Origin: Luzula sylvatica
Taxonomy: Eukaryota > Streptophyta > Magnoliopsida > Poales > Juncaceae
Reading direction: 5' to 3'
Length of the DNA: 64,000 nt
Assembly: GCA_946800325.1 (NCBI GenBank)
Contig: OX326958.1
Coordinates: 9,434,001-9,498,000, forward strand
The translations under genes were made by a program, and so were the position numbers. Positions 28,290 to 43,300 of the stretch are shown here, in pieces. The notes beneath the pieces are model-generated. The model did not search any database and was not told the origin of the DNA. It saw nothing but the letters and a program-made list of their open reading frames with translations. Positions within the stretch are counted from its first letter, which is position 1; every line of letters begins with the position of its first letter.

Positions 28290-31200
28290 CGTAATTGAAG
28301 ACTAACACACACAAATTTCAATTTTTTTTAAAAAATTTCTTAAAAGTTCAAAAACTAAAGTCTAACACCTTCAACAAATTGAATTAAGATATTTTTTAAA
28401 AAAATTTAAAATTGAAGTGTAACATAAGCAAAATACTCAATTTTCATTTCGTACTCAAAATACTCCGTAATTGAAGACTAACACACACAAATTTCAATTT
28501 TTTCAAAAATTTCTTAAAACTTCAAAACCTGAAGTCTAACACCTTCAAAAAATTGAATTAAGATATTTTTTTAAAAAAATTAAAATTGAAGTGTCACACA
28601 AGCAAAATACTCAATTTTCATTTCGTACTCAAAATACTCCGTCATTGAAGACTAACACACACAAATTTTAATTTTTTCAAAAATTTCTTAAAAATACAAA
28701 ACCAGAAGCCTAACACCTTCAAAAAATTCGATTTCGATATTTTTCAAAAAAATTTAACATTGAAGTGTAACACAAGCAAAATACTCAATTTTCATTTCGT
28801 TCTCAAAATACCTCGTAATTGAAGACTAACACACACAAATTTCAATTTTTTCAAAAATTTCTTAAAAGTTCAAAAACTAAAGTCTAAAACCTTCAGAAAA
28901 TTGAATTAAGATATTTTTTAAAAAATGTTAAGATCGAAGTGTAACACAAGCAAAATACCTAATTTTGATTTCGTACTCAAAAGACTCCGTAATTGAAGAC
29001 TAACACACACAAATTTCAATTTTTTTCAAAATTTTCTTAAAAGTTCAAAAACTAAAGTCTAACACCTTAAAAAAATTGAATTAAGATATTTTTTTAAAAA
29101 ATTTAAAATTGAAGTGTAACACAAGCAAAATACTCAATTTTCATTTCGTACTAAAAATTCTCCGTAATTGAAGACTAACACACACAAATTTCAATTTTTT
29201 CAAAAATTTCTTAAAAGTTCAAAAACTAAAGTCTAACACCTTCAAAAAATTGAATTAAGATATTTTAAAAAAAAAATTTAAATTGAAGTGCAACACAAGC
29301 AAAATACTCAATTTTCATTTCGTACTCAAAATACTCCGTAATTGAAGACTAACACACACAAATTTCAATTTTTTGAAAAAATTCTTAAAACTTCAAAAAC
29401 TGAAGTCTAACACCTTCATAAAATTAAATTACGATGTTTTTAAAAAAAATTTAATATTTAAGTGTAACACAAACAAAATACTCAATTTTCATTTCGTACT
29501 CAAAATACTCCGTCATTGGAGACTAACACACACAAATTTCAATTTTTTCAAAAATTTATTACAAATACAAAAATAGAAGCCTAACACCTTCCAAAAATTC
29601 GATTGCGATATTTTTCAAAAATATTTAACATTGAAGTGTAACACAAGCAAAATACTCATTTTTCATTTCGTACTCAAAATACTCCGTAATTGAAGACTAA
29701 CACACACAAATTTCAATTTTTTCAAAAATTTCTTAAATGTTTAAAAACTGAAGTCTAAACCCTTCAAAAAATTGAATTAAGATATTTTTTAAAAATATGT
29801 TAAAATTGAAGTCTAACACAACCAAAATACTTAATTTTCCTGTGGTACTCAAAATACTCCGTAATTGAGGACTAACACGCACAAATTTAAATTTTTTCAA
29901 AAATTTCTAAAAAATACAAAAACAGAAGTCTAACACCTTCAAAAAATTTAATTAAGATATTTTTAAGAATATGTTAAAATTGAAGTCTAACACAAGCAAA
30001 ATATTCAATTTTCATGTTGTACTCAAAATACTCCGTAATTGAAGACTAACACACACAAATTTCATTTTTTTCAAAAATTTCTTAAAAATACAAAAACAGA
30101 AGTCTAACACCTTCCACAAATTCGATTATGATATTTTTCAAAAAAAATTAAAATTGATGTGTAACACAAGCAAAACACTCAATTTTCATTTCGTACTCAA
30201 AATTCTCCGTAATTGAAGGACTAACACACACAAATTTCAATTTTTTCAAAAATTTCTTAAAAGTTCATAAACTGAAGTCTAAAACCTTCAAAACATTGAA
30301 TTAAGATATTTTTAAAAAATGTTAAAATCAATGTGTAACACAAGCAAAATACTCAATTTTCATTTCGTACTAAAAATAATCCGTAATTGAAGACTAACAC
30401 ACACAAATTTCAATTTTTTTTAAAAAATTTCTTAAAAGTTCAAAAACTAAAGTCTAACACCTTCAACAAATTGAATTAAGATATTTTTTAAAAAAATTTA
30501 AAATTGAAGTGTAACATAAGCAAAATACTCAATTTTCATTTCGTACTCAAAATACTCCGTAATTGAAGACTAACACACACAAATTTCAATTTTTTCAAAA
30601 ATTTCTTAAAACTTCAAAACCTGAAGTCTAACACCTTCAAAAAATTGAATTAAGATATTTTTTTAAAAAAATTAAAATTGAAGTGTCACACAAGCAAAAT
30701 ACTCAATTTTCATTTCGTACTCAAAATACTCCGTCATTGAAGACTAACACACACAAATTTTAATTTTTTCAAAAATTTCTTAAAAATACAAAACCAGAAG
30801 CCTAACACCTTCAAAAAATTCGATTCCGATATTTTTCAAAAAAATTTAACATTGAAGTGTAACACAAGCAAAATACTCAATTTTCATTTCGTTCTCAAAA
30901 TACCTCGTAATTGAAGACTAACACACACAAATTTCAATTTTTTCAAAAATTTCTTAAAAGTTTAAAAACTGAAGTCTAACACCTTCAGAAAATTGAATTA
31001 AGATATTTTTTAAAAAATTTCTTAAAAGTTTAAAAACTAAAGTCTAAAACCTTCAGAAAATTGAATTAAGATATTTTTTAAAAAATGTTAAGATCGAAGT
31101 GTAACACAAGCAAAATACCTAATTTTGATTTCGTACTCAAAAGACTCCGTAATTGAAGACTAACAGACACAAATTTCAATTTTTTTCAAAATTTTCTTAA

Positions 31201-31530
31201 AAGTTCAAAAACTAAAGTCTAACACCTTCAAAAAATTGAATTAAGATATTTTTTTAAAAAATTTAAAATTGAAGTGTAACACAAGCAAAATACTCAATTT
31301 TCATTTCGTACTAAAAATTCTCCGTAATTGAAGACTAACACACACAAATTTCAATTTTTTCAAAAATTTCTTAAAAGTTCAAAAACTAAAGTCTAACACC
31401 TTCAAAAAATTGAATTAAGATATTTTAAAAAAAAAATTTAAATTGAAGTGCAACACAAGCAAAATACTCAATTTTCATTTCGTACTCAAAATACTCCGTA
31501 ATTGAAGACCAACACACACAAATTTCAATT
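19750..31530 (+). repeat. 2,092-bp (12-monomer) higher-order repeat, five copies
   Basis: A distinctive monomer with TTCATAAAATTAAATTACGA and TTAATATTTAAGTGTAACAC occurs at about 19,809, 21,901, 25,189, 27,281 and 29,373. Neighbouring spacings are 2,092, 3,288, 2,092 and 2,092 bp; the long one is where the 5,380-bp duplication joins and truncates the second copy. The order is best explained by three tandem 12-monomer units followed by a larger duplication that re-copied the first and part of the second. The last copy ends near 31,530 and is 68 bp longer because of a local duplication. Confidence 0.85.
30953..31088 (+). repeat. 68-bp local tandem duplication inside one satellite monomer
   Basis: CTTAAAAGTTTAAAAACT starts at 30,953 and a near copy starts at 31,021, 68 bp later. 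Each is followed by the same CTTCAGAAAATTGAATTAAG stretch of subunit B. The other 12-monomer copies lack the insertion. The distance between matching points in the fourth and fifth copies is 2,160 bp, exactly 2,092 plus 68. The duplicated length is slightly longer than one subunit. Confidence 0.8.
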
Positions 31531-34500
31531 TTTTGAAAAAATTCTTAAAACTTCAAAAACTGAAGTCTAGCACCTTCAAAAAATTGAATTAAGATATTTT
31601 TTAAAAAATGTTAAAATGGAAGTGTAACACAAGCAAAATACTGAATTTTCTTTTCGTACTCAAAATACTCCGTCATTGAAGACTAACACACACAAATTTC
31701 AATTTGTTCAAAAATTTCTCAAAAATACAAAAACAGAAGCCTGACACCTTCCAAAAATTCGATTGCGATATTTTTCAAAAAAGATTAAAACTGAACTGTA
31801 ACACAAGCAAAATATTCAATTTTCATTTCGTACTCAAAATACTCCGTAATTGAAGACAAACACACACAAATTTCAATTTTTTCAAAAATTTCTTAAAAGT
31901 TCAAAAACTAGAGTGTAACACCTTCAAAAAATTGAATTAAGATATGTTTAAAAAAAAATTAAAATTGAAGTGTAACACAAGCAAAATACTCAATTTTCAT
32001 TTCGTACTCAAAATACTCCGTAATTGAAGACTAGCACACACAAATTTCAATTTTTTGAAAAAATTCATAAAACTTCAAAAACTGAAGTCTAACACCTTCA
32101 AAAAATTGAATTAAAATATTTTTAAAAAAATGTTAAAATCGAAGTGTAACACAAGCAAAATACTTAATTTTGATTTCGTACTCAAAAGACTCCGTAATTG
32201 AAGACTAACACACACAAATTTCAATTTTTTCAAAAAATTCTTAAAAGTTCAAAAACTAAAGTCTAACACCTTCAAAAAATTGAATTAAGATATCTTTTAA
32301 AAAAATTTAAAATTGAAGTGTAACACTAGCAAAATACTCAATTTTCATTTCGTACTCAAAATACTCCGTAATTGAAGACTAGCACACACAAATTTCAATT
32401 TTTTGAAAAAATTCTTAAAACTTCAAAAAATTAAATTAAGATATTTTTAAAAAAATGTTAAAATCGAAGTGTAACACAAGGAAAATACTTAATTTTGATT
32501 TCGTACTCAAAAGACTCCGTAATTGAAGACTAACACACACAAATTTCAATTTTTTCAAAAATTTCTTAAAAGTTCAAAAACTAAAGTCTAACACCTTCAA
32601 AAAATTGAATTAAGATATTTTTTTTAAAAATTTAAAATTGAAGTGTTACACAAGCAAAATACTCAATTTTCATTTCGTACTCAAAATACTCCGTAATTGA
32701 AGACTAACACACACAAATTTCAATTTTTTCAAAAATTTCTTAAAAGTTCAAAAACTAAAGTCTAACACCTTCAAAAAATTGAATTAAGATATTTTTTAAA
32801 AAAAATTAAAATTGAAGTGTAACACACAAGCAAAATACTCAATTTTCATTTCGTACTCAAAATACTCCGTAATTGAAGACTAACACACACAAATTTCAAT
32901 TTTTTCAAAAATTTCTTAGAAGTTCAAAAACTAAAGTCTAACACCTTCAAAAAATTGAATTAAGATATTTTTAAAAAAAATTTAACATTGAAGTGTAACA
33001 CAAGCAAAATACTCAAGTTTCATTTCGTACTCAAAATACTCCGTAATTGAAGACTAACACACACAAATTTCAATTTTTTCAAAAATTGCTTAAAAGTTCA
33101 AAAACTGAAGTCTAAAACCTTCAAAAAATTGAATTAAGATATTTTTTTAAAAAAATTAAAATTGAAGTGTAACACAAGCAAAATACTCAATTTTCATTTC
33201 GTACTCAAAATACTCCGTAATAGAAGACTAACACACACAAATTTCAATTTTTTGAAAAATTTCTTAAAAGTTCAAATACTGAAGTCTAACACCTTCAAAA
33301 AATTGAATTAAGATATTTTTTAAAAAAATTTAAAATTGAAGTGTAACACAAGCAAAATACTCAATTTTCATTTCGTACTCAAAATACTCCGTCATTGAAG
33401 ACTAACACAAACAAATTTCAATTTTTTTCAAAATTTTCTTAAAAGTTCAAAAACTAAAGTCTAACACCTTCAAAAAATTGAATTAATATATTTTTTAAAA
33501 AATTTAAAATTGAAGTGTAACACAAGCAAAATACTCAATTTTCATTTCGTACTCAAAATACTCCGTAATTGAAGACCAACACACACAAATTTCAATTTTT
33601 TGAAAAAATTCTTAAAACTTCAAAAACTGAAGTCTAACACCTTCAAAAAATTGAATTAAGATATTTCAAAAAAAATGTTAAAATTGAAGTGTAACACAAG
33701 CAAAATACTCAATTTTCTTTTCGTACTCAAAATACTCCGTCATTGAAGACTAACACGCACAAATTTCAATTTGTTCAAAAATTTCTTAAAAATACAAAAA
33801 CAGAAGCCTAACACCTTCCAAAAATTCGATTGCCATATTTTTCAAAAAAATTTAAAATTGAAGTGTAACACAAGCAAAATATTCAATTTTCATTTCGTAC
33901 TCAAAATACTCCGTAATTGAAGACAAACACACACAAATTTCAATTTTTTCAAAAATTTCTTAAAAGTTCAAAAACTAGAGTGTAACACCTTCCAAAAATT
34001 GAATTAAGATATTTTTTAAAAAATGTTAAAATCGAAGTGTAACACAAGCAAAATACTTAATTTTGATTTCGTACTCAAAAGACTCCGTAATTGAAGACTC
34101 ACACACAAATTTCAATTTTTTCAAAAATTTCTTAAAAGTTCAAAAACTAAAGTCTAACACCTTCAAAAAATTGAATTAAGATATTTTTTTAAAAAATTTA
34201 AAATTGAAGTGTAACACAAGCAAAATACTCGATTTTCATTTCGTACTCAAAATACTCCGTAATTGAAGACTAACACACACAAATTTCAATTTTTTGGAAA
34301 ATTCCTTAAAAGTTCAAATACTGAAGTCTAACACCTTCAAAAAATTGAATTAAGATATTTTAAAAAAAAAATTTAAATTGAAGTGTAACACAAGCAAAAT
34401 ACTCAATTTTCATTTCGTACTCAAAATACTCCGTAATTGAAGACCAACACACACAAATTTCAATTTTTTGAAAAAATTCTTAAAACTTCAAAAACTGAAG

Positions 34501-37500
34501 TCTAACACCTTCAAAAAATTGAATTAAGATATTTTTTAAAAAATGTTAAAATCGAAGTGTAACACAAGCAAAATATTCAATTTTCATTTCGTACTCAAAA
34601 TACTCCGTAATTGAAGACAAACACACACAAATTTCAATTTTTTCAAAAATTTCTTAAAAGTTCAAAAACTAGAGTGTATCACCTTCAAAAAAGTGAATTA
34701 AGATATTTTTAAAAAAAATTTAAAATTGAAGTGTAACACAAGCAAAATACTCAATTTTCATTTCGTACTCAAAATAATCCGTAATTGAAGACTAGCACAC
34801 ACAAATTTCAATTTTTTGAAAAAATTCTTAAAACTTCAAAAATTGAAGTCTAACACCTTCAAAAAATTGAATTAAGATATTTTTAAAAAAATGTTAAAAT
34901 CGAAGTGTAACACAAGCAAAATACTTAATTTTGATTTCGTACTCAAAAGACTCCGTAATTGAAGACTAACAAACACAAATTTCAATTTTTTCAAAAATGT
35001 CTTAAAAGTTCAAAAACTAAAGTCTAACACCTTCAAAATATTGAATTAAGGTATTTTTTTAGAAAATTTAAAATTGAAGTGTAACACAAGCAAAATACTC
35101 GATTTTCATTTCGTACTCAAAATACTCCGTAATTGAAGACTAACACACACAAATTTCAATTTTTTGGAAAATTCCTTAAAAGTTCAAATACTGAAGTCTA
35201 ACACCTTCAAAAAATTGAATTAAGATATTTTTCAAAAAAATTTAAAATTGAAGTGTAACACAAGCAGAATACTCAATTTTCATTTCGTACTCAAAATACT
35301 CCGTCATCGAAGACTAACACACACATATTTCAATTTTTTTCAAAATTTTCTTAAAAGTTCAAAAACAAAAGTCTAACACCTTCAAAAAATTGAATTAAGA
35401 TATTTTTAAAAAAAATTTAAAATTGAAGTGTATCACAAGCAAAATACTCAATTTTCATTTCGTACTCAAAATACTCCGTAATTGAAGACTAACACACACA
35501 CAAATTTCAATTTTTTTAAAAAATTCTTAAAACTTCAAAAACTGAAGTCTAACACCTTCAAAAAATTGAATTAAGATATTTTTTAAAAAATGTTAAAATC
35601 GAAGTGTAACACAAGCAAAATACTCAATTTTCTTTTCATACTCAAAATACTCCGTCATTGAAGACTAACACACACAAATTTCAATTTATTCAAAAATTTC
35701 TTAAAAATACAAAAACAGAAGCCTAACACCTTCCAAAAATTAGATTGCGATATTTTTCAAAAAAATTTAAAATTGAAGTGTAACACAAGCAAAAATATTC
35801 AATTTTCATTTCGTACTCAAAATACTCCGTAATTGAAAACTAACACACACAAATTTCAATTTTTTCAAAAATTTCTTAAAAGTTCAAAAACTAAAGTCTA
35901 ACACCTTCAAAAAATTGAATTAAGATATTTTAAAAAAAAAATTTAAATTGAAGTGCAACACAAGCAAAATACTCAATTTTCATTTCGTACTCAAAATACT
36001 CCGTAATTGAAGACCAACACACACAAATTTCAATTTTTTGAAAAAATTCTTAAAACTTCAAAAACTGAAGTCTAGCACCTTCAAAAAATTGAATTAAGAT
36101 ATTTTTTAAAAAATGTTAAAATGGAAGTGTAACACAAGCAAAATACTGAATTTTCTTTTCGTACTCAAAATACTCCGTCATTGAAGACTAACACACACAA
36201 ATTTCAATTTGTTCAAAAATTTCTCAAAAATACAAAAACAAAAGCCTGACACCTTCCAAAAATTCGATTGCGATATTTTTCAAAAAAGATTAAAACTGAA
36301 CTGTAACACAAGCAAAATATTCAATTTTCATTTCGTACTCAAAATACTCCGTAATTGAAGACAAACACACACAAATTTCAATTTTTTCAAAAATTTCTTA
36401 AAAGTTCAAAAACTAGAGTGTAACACCTTCAAAAAATTGAATTAAGATATGTTTAAAAAAAAATTAAAATTGAAGTGTAACACAAGCAAAATACTCAATT
36501 TTCATTTCGTACTCAAAATACTCCGTAATTGAAGACTAGCACACACAAATTTCAATTTTTTGAAAAAATTCATAAAACTTCAAAAACTGAAGTCTAACAC
36601 CTTCAAAAAATTGAATTAAAATATTTTTAAAAAAATGTTAAAATCGAAGTGTAACACAAGCAAAATACTTAATTTTGATTTCGTACTCAAAAGACTCCGT
36701 AATTGAAGACTAACACACACAAATTTCAATTTTTTCAAAAAATTCTTAAAAGTTCAAAAACTAAAGTCTAACACCTTCAAAAAATTGAATTAAGATATCT
36801 TTTAAAAAAATTTAAAATTGAAGTGTAACACTAGCAAAATACTCAATTTTCATTTCGTACTCAAAATACTCCGTAATTGAAGACTAGCACACACAAATTT
36901 CAATTTTTTGAAAAAATTCTTAAAACTTCAAAAAATTAAATTAAGATATTTTTAAAAAAATGTTAAAATCGAAGTGTAACACAAGGAAAATACTTAATTT
37001 TGATTTCGTACTCAAAAGACTCCGTAATTGAAGACTAACACACACAAATTTCAATTTTTTCAAAAATTTCTTAAAAGTTCAAAAACTAAAGTCTAACACC
37101 TTCAAAAAATTGAATTAAGATATTTTTTTTAAAAATTTAAAATTGAAGTGTTACACAAGCAAAATACTCAATTTTCATTTCGTACTCAAAATACTCCGTA
37201 ATTGAAGACTAACACACACAAATTTCAATTTTTTCAAAAATTTCTTAAAAGTTCAAAAACTAAAGTCTAACACCTTCAAAAAATTGAATTAAGATATTTT
37301 TTAAAAAAAATTAAAATTGAAGTGTAACACACAAGCAAAATACTCAATTTTCATTTCGTACTCAAAATACTCCGTAATTGAAGACTAACACACACAAATT
37401 TCAATTTTTTCAAAAATTTCTTAGAAGTTCAAAAACTAAAGTCTAACACCTTCAAAAAATTGAATTAAGATATTTTTAAAAAAAATTTAACATTGAAGTG

Positions 37501-40356
37501 TAACACAAGCAAAATACTCAAGTTTCATTTCGTACTCAAAATACTCCGTAATTGAAGACTAACACACACAAATTTCAATTTTTTCAAAAATTGCTTAAAA
37601 GTTCAAAAACTGAAGTCTAAAACCTTCAAAAAATTGAATTAAGATATTTTTTTAAAAAAATTAAAATTGAAGTGTAACACAAGCAAAATACTCAATTTTC
37701 ATTTCGTACTCAAAATACTCCGTAATAGAAGACTAACACACACAAATTTCAATTTTTTGAAAAATTTCTTAAAAGTTCAAATACTGAAGTCTAACACCTT
37801 CAAAAAATTGAATTAAGATATTTTTTAAAAAAATTTAAAATTGAAGTGTAACACAAGCAAAATACTCAATTTTCATTTCGTACTCAAAATACTCCGTCAT
37901 TGAAGACTAACACAAACAAATTTCAATTTTTTTCAAAATTTTCTTAAAAGTTCAAAAACTAAAGTCTAACACCTTCAAAAAATTGAATTAATATATTTTT
38001 AAAAAAATTTAAAATTGAAGTGTAACACAAGCAAAATACTCAATTTTCATTTCGTACTCAAAATACTCCGTAATTGAAGACCAACACACACAAATTTCAA
38101 TTTTTTGAAAAAATTCTTAAAACTTCAAAAACTGAAGTCTAACACCTTCAAAAAATTGAATTAAGATATTTCAAAAAAAATGTTAAAATTGAAGTGTAAC
38201 ACAAGCAAAATACTCAATTTTCTTTTCGTACTCAAAATACTCCGTCATTGAAGACTAACACGCACAAATTTCAATTTGTTCAAAAATTTCTTAAAAATAC
38301 AAAAACAGAAGCCTAACACCTTCCAAAAATTCGATTGCCATATTTTTCAAAAAAATTTAAAATTGAAGTGTAACACAAGCAAAATATTCAATTTTCATTT
38401 CGTACTCAAAATACTCCGTAATTGAAGACAAACACACACAAATTTCAATTTTTTCAAAAATTTCTTAAAAGTTCAAAAACTAGAGTGTAACACCTTCCAA
38501 AAATTGAATTAAGATATTTTTTAAAAAATGTTAAAATCGAAGTGTAACACAAGCAAAATACTTAATTTTGATTTCGTACTCAAAAGACTCCGTAATTGAA
38601 GACTCACACACAAATTTCAATTTTTTCAAAAATTTCTTAAAAGTTCAAAAACTAAAGTCTAACACCTTCAAAAAATTGAATTAAGATATTTTTTTAAAAA
38701 ATTTAAAATTGAAGTGTAACACAAGCAAAATACTCGATTTTCATTTCGTACTCAAAATACTCCGTAATTGAAGACTAACACACACAAATTTCAATTTTTT
38801 GGAAAATTCCTTAAAAGTTCAAATACTGAAGTCTAACACCTTCAAAAAATTGAATTAAGATATTTTAAAAAAAAAATTTAAATTGAAGTGTAACACAAGC
38901 AAAATACTCAATTTTCATTTCGTACTCAAAATACTCCGTAATTGAAGACCAACACACACAAATTTCAATTTTTTGAAAAAATTCTTAAAACTTCAAAAAC
39001 TGAAGTCTAACACCTTCAAAAAATTGAATTAAGATATTTTTTAAAAAATGTTAAAATCGAAGTGTAACACAAGCAAAATATTCAATTTTCATTTCGTACT
39101 CAAAATACTCCGTAATTGAAGACAAACACACACAAATTTCAATTTTTTCAAAAATTTCTTAAAAGTTCAAAAACTAGAGTGTATCACCTTCAAAAAAGTG
39201 AATTAAGATATTTTTAAAAAAAATTTAAAATTGAAGTGTAACACAAGCAAAATACTCAATTTTCATTTCGTACTCAAAATAATCCGTAATTGAAGACTAG
39301 CACACACAAATTTCAATTTTTTGAAAAAATTCTTAAAACTTCAAAAATTGAAGTCTAACACCTTCAAAAAATTGAATTAAGATATTTTTAAAAAAATGTT
39401 AAAATCGAAGTGTAACACAAGCAAAATACTTAATTTTGATTTCGTACTCAAAAGACTCCGTAATTGAAGACTAACAAACACAAATTTCAATTTTTTCAAA
39501 AATGTCTTAAAAGTTCAAAAACTAAAGTCTAACACCTTCAAAATATTGAATTAAGGTATTTTTTTAGAAAATTTAAAATTGAAGTGTAACACAAGCAAAA
39601 TACTCGATTTTCATTTCGTACTCAAAATACTCCGTAATTGAAGACTAACACACACAAATTTCAATTTTTTGGAAAATTCCTTAAAAGTTCAAATACTGAA
39701 GTCTAACACCTTCAAAAAATTGAATTAAGATATTTTTCAAAAAAATTTAAAATTGAAGTGTAACACAAGCAGAATACTCAATTTTCATTTCGTACTCAAA
39801 ATACTCCGTCATCGAAGACTAACACACACATATTTCAATTTTTTTCAAAATTTTCTTAAAAGTTCAAAAACAAAAGTCTAACACCTTCAAAAAATTGAAT
39901 TAAGATATTTTTAAAAAAAATTTAAAATTGAAGTGTATCACAAGCAAAATACTCAATTTTCATTTCGTACTCAAAATACTCCGTAATTGAAGACTAACAC
40001 ACACACAAATTTCAATTTTTTTAAAAAATTCTTAAAACTTCAAAAACTGAAGTCTAACACCTTCAAAAAATTGAATTAAGATATTTTTTAAAAAATGTTA
40101 AAATCGAAGTGTAACACAAGCAAAATACTCAATTTTCTTTTCATACTCAAAATACTCCGTCATTGAAGACTAACACACACAAATTTCAATTTATTCAAAA
40201 ATTTCTTAAAAATACAAAAACAGAAGCCTAACACCTTCCAAAAATTAGATTGCGATATTTTTCAAAAAAATTTAAAATTGAAGTGTAACACAAGCAAAAA
40301 TATTCAATTTTCATTTCGTACTCAAAATACTCCGTAATTGAAAACTAACACACACA
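31347..40356 (+). repeat. 4,505-bp (26-monomer) tandem duplication, almost identical copies
   Basis: Positions from about 31,347 to 35,851 reappear from about 35,852 to 40,356 with an offset of 4,505 bp. Rare variants fix the match: CTAGCACCTTC at 31,568 and 36,073, the shortened A/B junction near 32,425 and 36,930, AACACACAAGC near 32,822 and 37,327, and AAAACTAACAC at 35,836 and 40,341. By eye I see only a few single-base differences, such as CAGAAGCC against CAAAAGCC near 31,735/36,240 and one base near 33,492/37,997. It is among the cleanest duplications in the array and so probably one of the youngest. Confidence 0.85.
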
Positions 40357-40359
40357 AAT

Positions 40360-43300
40360 TTCAATTTTTTCAAAAATTTCTTAAAAGTTCAAAAACTAGA
40401 GTGTAACACCTTCAAAAAATTGAATTAAGATATTTTTAAAAAAAATTTAAAATTGAAGTGTAACACAAGCAAAATACTCAATTTTCATTTCGTACTCAAA
40501 ATACTCCGTAATTGAAGACTAGCACACACAAATTTCAATTTTTTGAAAAATTTCTAAAAAGTTCAAAAACTAAAGTCTAACACCTTCAAAAAATCGAATT
40601 AAGATATTTTTTTAAAAAATTTAAAATTGAAGTGTAACACATGTAAAATACTCGATTTTCATTTCGTACTCAAAATACTCCGTAATTGAAGACTAACACA
40701 CACAAATTTCAATTTTTTTCAAAATTTTCCTAAAAGTTCAAAAACAAAAGTCTAACACCTTCAAAAAATTGAATTAAGATATTTTTTAAAAAAATTTAAA
40801 ATTGAAGTGTAACACAAGCAAAACACTCAATTTTCATTTCGTACTCAAAATACTCCGTAATTGAAGACTAACACACACACAAATTTCAATTTTTTTAAAA
40901 AATTCTTAAAACTTCAAAAATTGAAGTCTAACACCTTCCAAAAATTGAATTATGATATTTTTTAAAAAAATTAAAATTGAAGTGTAACACAAGCAAAATA
41001 CTCAATTTTCATTTCGTACTTAAAATACTCAGTCATTGAAGACTAACACACACAAATTTCAATTTTTTCAAAAATTTCTTAAAAATATAAAAACAGAAGC
41101 CTAACACCTTCCAAAAATTTGATTGCGATATTTTTCAAAAAAATTTAACATTGAAGTGTGACACAAGCAAAATACTCAATTTTGATTTCGTACTCAAAAT
41201 ACTCCGTAATTGAAGACTAACACACACAAATTTCAATTATTTCAAAAAAATTCTTAAAAGTTCAAAAACTAGAGGATAACACCTTCAAAAAATCGAATTA
41301 AGATATTTTTAAAAAAATTTGAAAATTTAAGTGTAACACAAGCAAAATACTCAATTTTCATTTCGTAATCAAAATTCTCCGTTATTGAAGACTAACACAC
41401 ACAAATTTCAATTTTTTCAAAAATCTCATAAAAATAGAAAAACAGAAGCCTAACACCTTCCAAAAATTCGATTGCGATATTTTTCGAAAAAATTAAACAT
41501 TGAAGTGTAACACAAGCAAAATACTCATTTTTCATTTCGTACTCAAAATACTTCGTAATTGAAGACTAACACACAAAAATTTCAATTTTTTCAAAAATTT
41601 CTTAAAAGTTCAAAAATTGAAGTCTAACACCTTCAAAAAATTGAATTAAGATAGTTTTTAAAAAAATTTAAAATTGAAGTGTAACACAAGCAAAATACTC
41701 AATTTTCATTTTGTACTAAAAATACTCCGTAATTGAAGAGTAACACACACAAATTTCAATTTTTTGAAAAATTTCTTAAAAGTTCAAAAATTGAAGTCTA
41801 ACACCTTCAAAAAATTGAATTAAGATAGTTTTTAAAAAAATTTAAAATTGAAGTGTAACACAAGCAAAATACTCAATTTTCATTTCGTACTCAAAATACT
41901 CTGTCATTGAAAACTAACACACACAAATTTACATTTTTTCAAAAAATTCTTAAAAATACAAAAATAGAAGCCTAACACCTTCTAAAAATTTGATTGCGAT
42001 ATTTTTCAAAAAAATTTAACATTGAAGTGTAACACAAGTAAAATACTTAATTTTGATTTCGTACTCAAAATACTCCGGAATTGAAGACTAACACACACAA
42101 ATTTCAATTTTTTCAAAAAATTTCTTAAAAGTTCAAAAACTAGAGTCTAACACCTTCAAAAAACAGAATTAAGATATTTTTTAAAAAAATTTAAAATTGA
42201 AGTGTAACACAAGCAAAATACTCAATTTTCATTTCGTACTCAAAATACTCCGTAATTGAAGACAAACACACACAAATTTCAATTTTTTAAAAAATTTCTA
42301 AAAAGTTCAAAAACTGAAGTCTTAACACCTTGAAAAAATTGAATTAAGATATTTTTTAAAAAAATTTAAAATTTAAGTGCAACACAAGCAAAATACTCAA
42401 TTCTCATTTCGTACTCAAAATACTCCGTCATTGAAGACTAACACACACAAATTTCAATTTTTTCAATAATTTCATAAAAATACAAAAACAGAAGCCTAAC
42501 ACCTTCCAAAAATTCGATTGCGATATTTTTCAAAAATATTTAACATTGAAGTGTAACACAAGCAAAATACTCATTTTTCATTTCGTACTCAAAATACTCC
42601 GTAATTGAAGACTAACACACACAAATTTCAATTTTTTCAAAAATTTCTTAAAAGTTCAAAAACTGAAGTCTAAACCCTTCAAAAAATTGAATTAAGATAT
42701 TTTTTAAAAATATGTTAAAATTGAAGTCTAACACAACCAAAATACTTAATTTTCATGTGGTACTCAAAATACTCCGTAATTGAGGACTAACACGCACAAA
42801 TTTAAATTTTTTCAAAAATTTCTAAAAAATACAAAAACAGAAGTCTAACACCTTCAAAAAATTTAATTAAGATATTTTTAAGAATATGTTAAAATTGAAG
42901 TCTAACACAAGCAAAATACTCAATTTTCATTTCGTACTCAAAATACTCCGTAATTGAAGGACTAACACACACAAATTTCAATTTTTTCAAAAATTTCTTA
43001 AAAGTTCATAAACTGAAGTCTAAAACCTTCAAAAAATTGAATTAAGATATTTTTTAAAAAATGTTAATATCGAAGTGTAGCACAAGCAAAACACTCAATT
43101 TTCATTTCGTACTCAAAATACTCCGTCATTGTAGACTAACACACACAAATTTCAATTTTTTCAAAAATTTCTTAAAAGTTCCAAAACTAAAGTCTAACAC
43201 CTTCAAAAAATTGAATTAAGATATTTTTTAAAAATGTTAAAATCAATGTGTAACACAAGCAAAATACTTAATTTTCATTTCGTACTCAAAATAATCCGTA

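Noticed and set aside
19809..30000. Five open frames of about 67 codons at 2,092-bp spacing in the satellite (19,809, 21,901, 25,189, 27,281, 29,373)
   Set aside because: They start at TTG rather than ATG, consist of monomer sequence with a locally missing stop, and recur only because the HOR recurs. They are useful as period markers, not genes.
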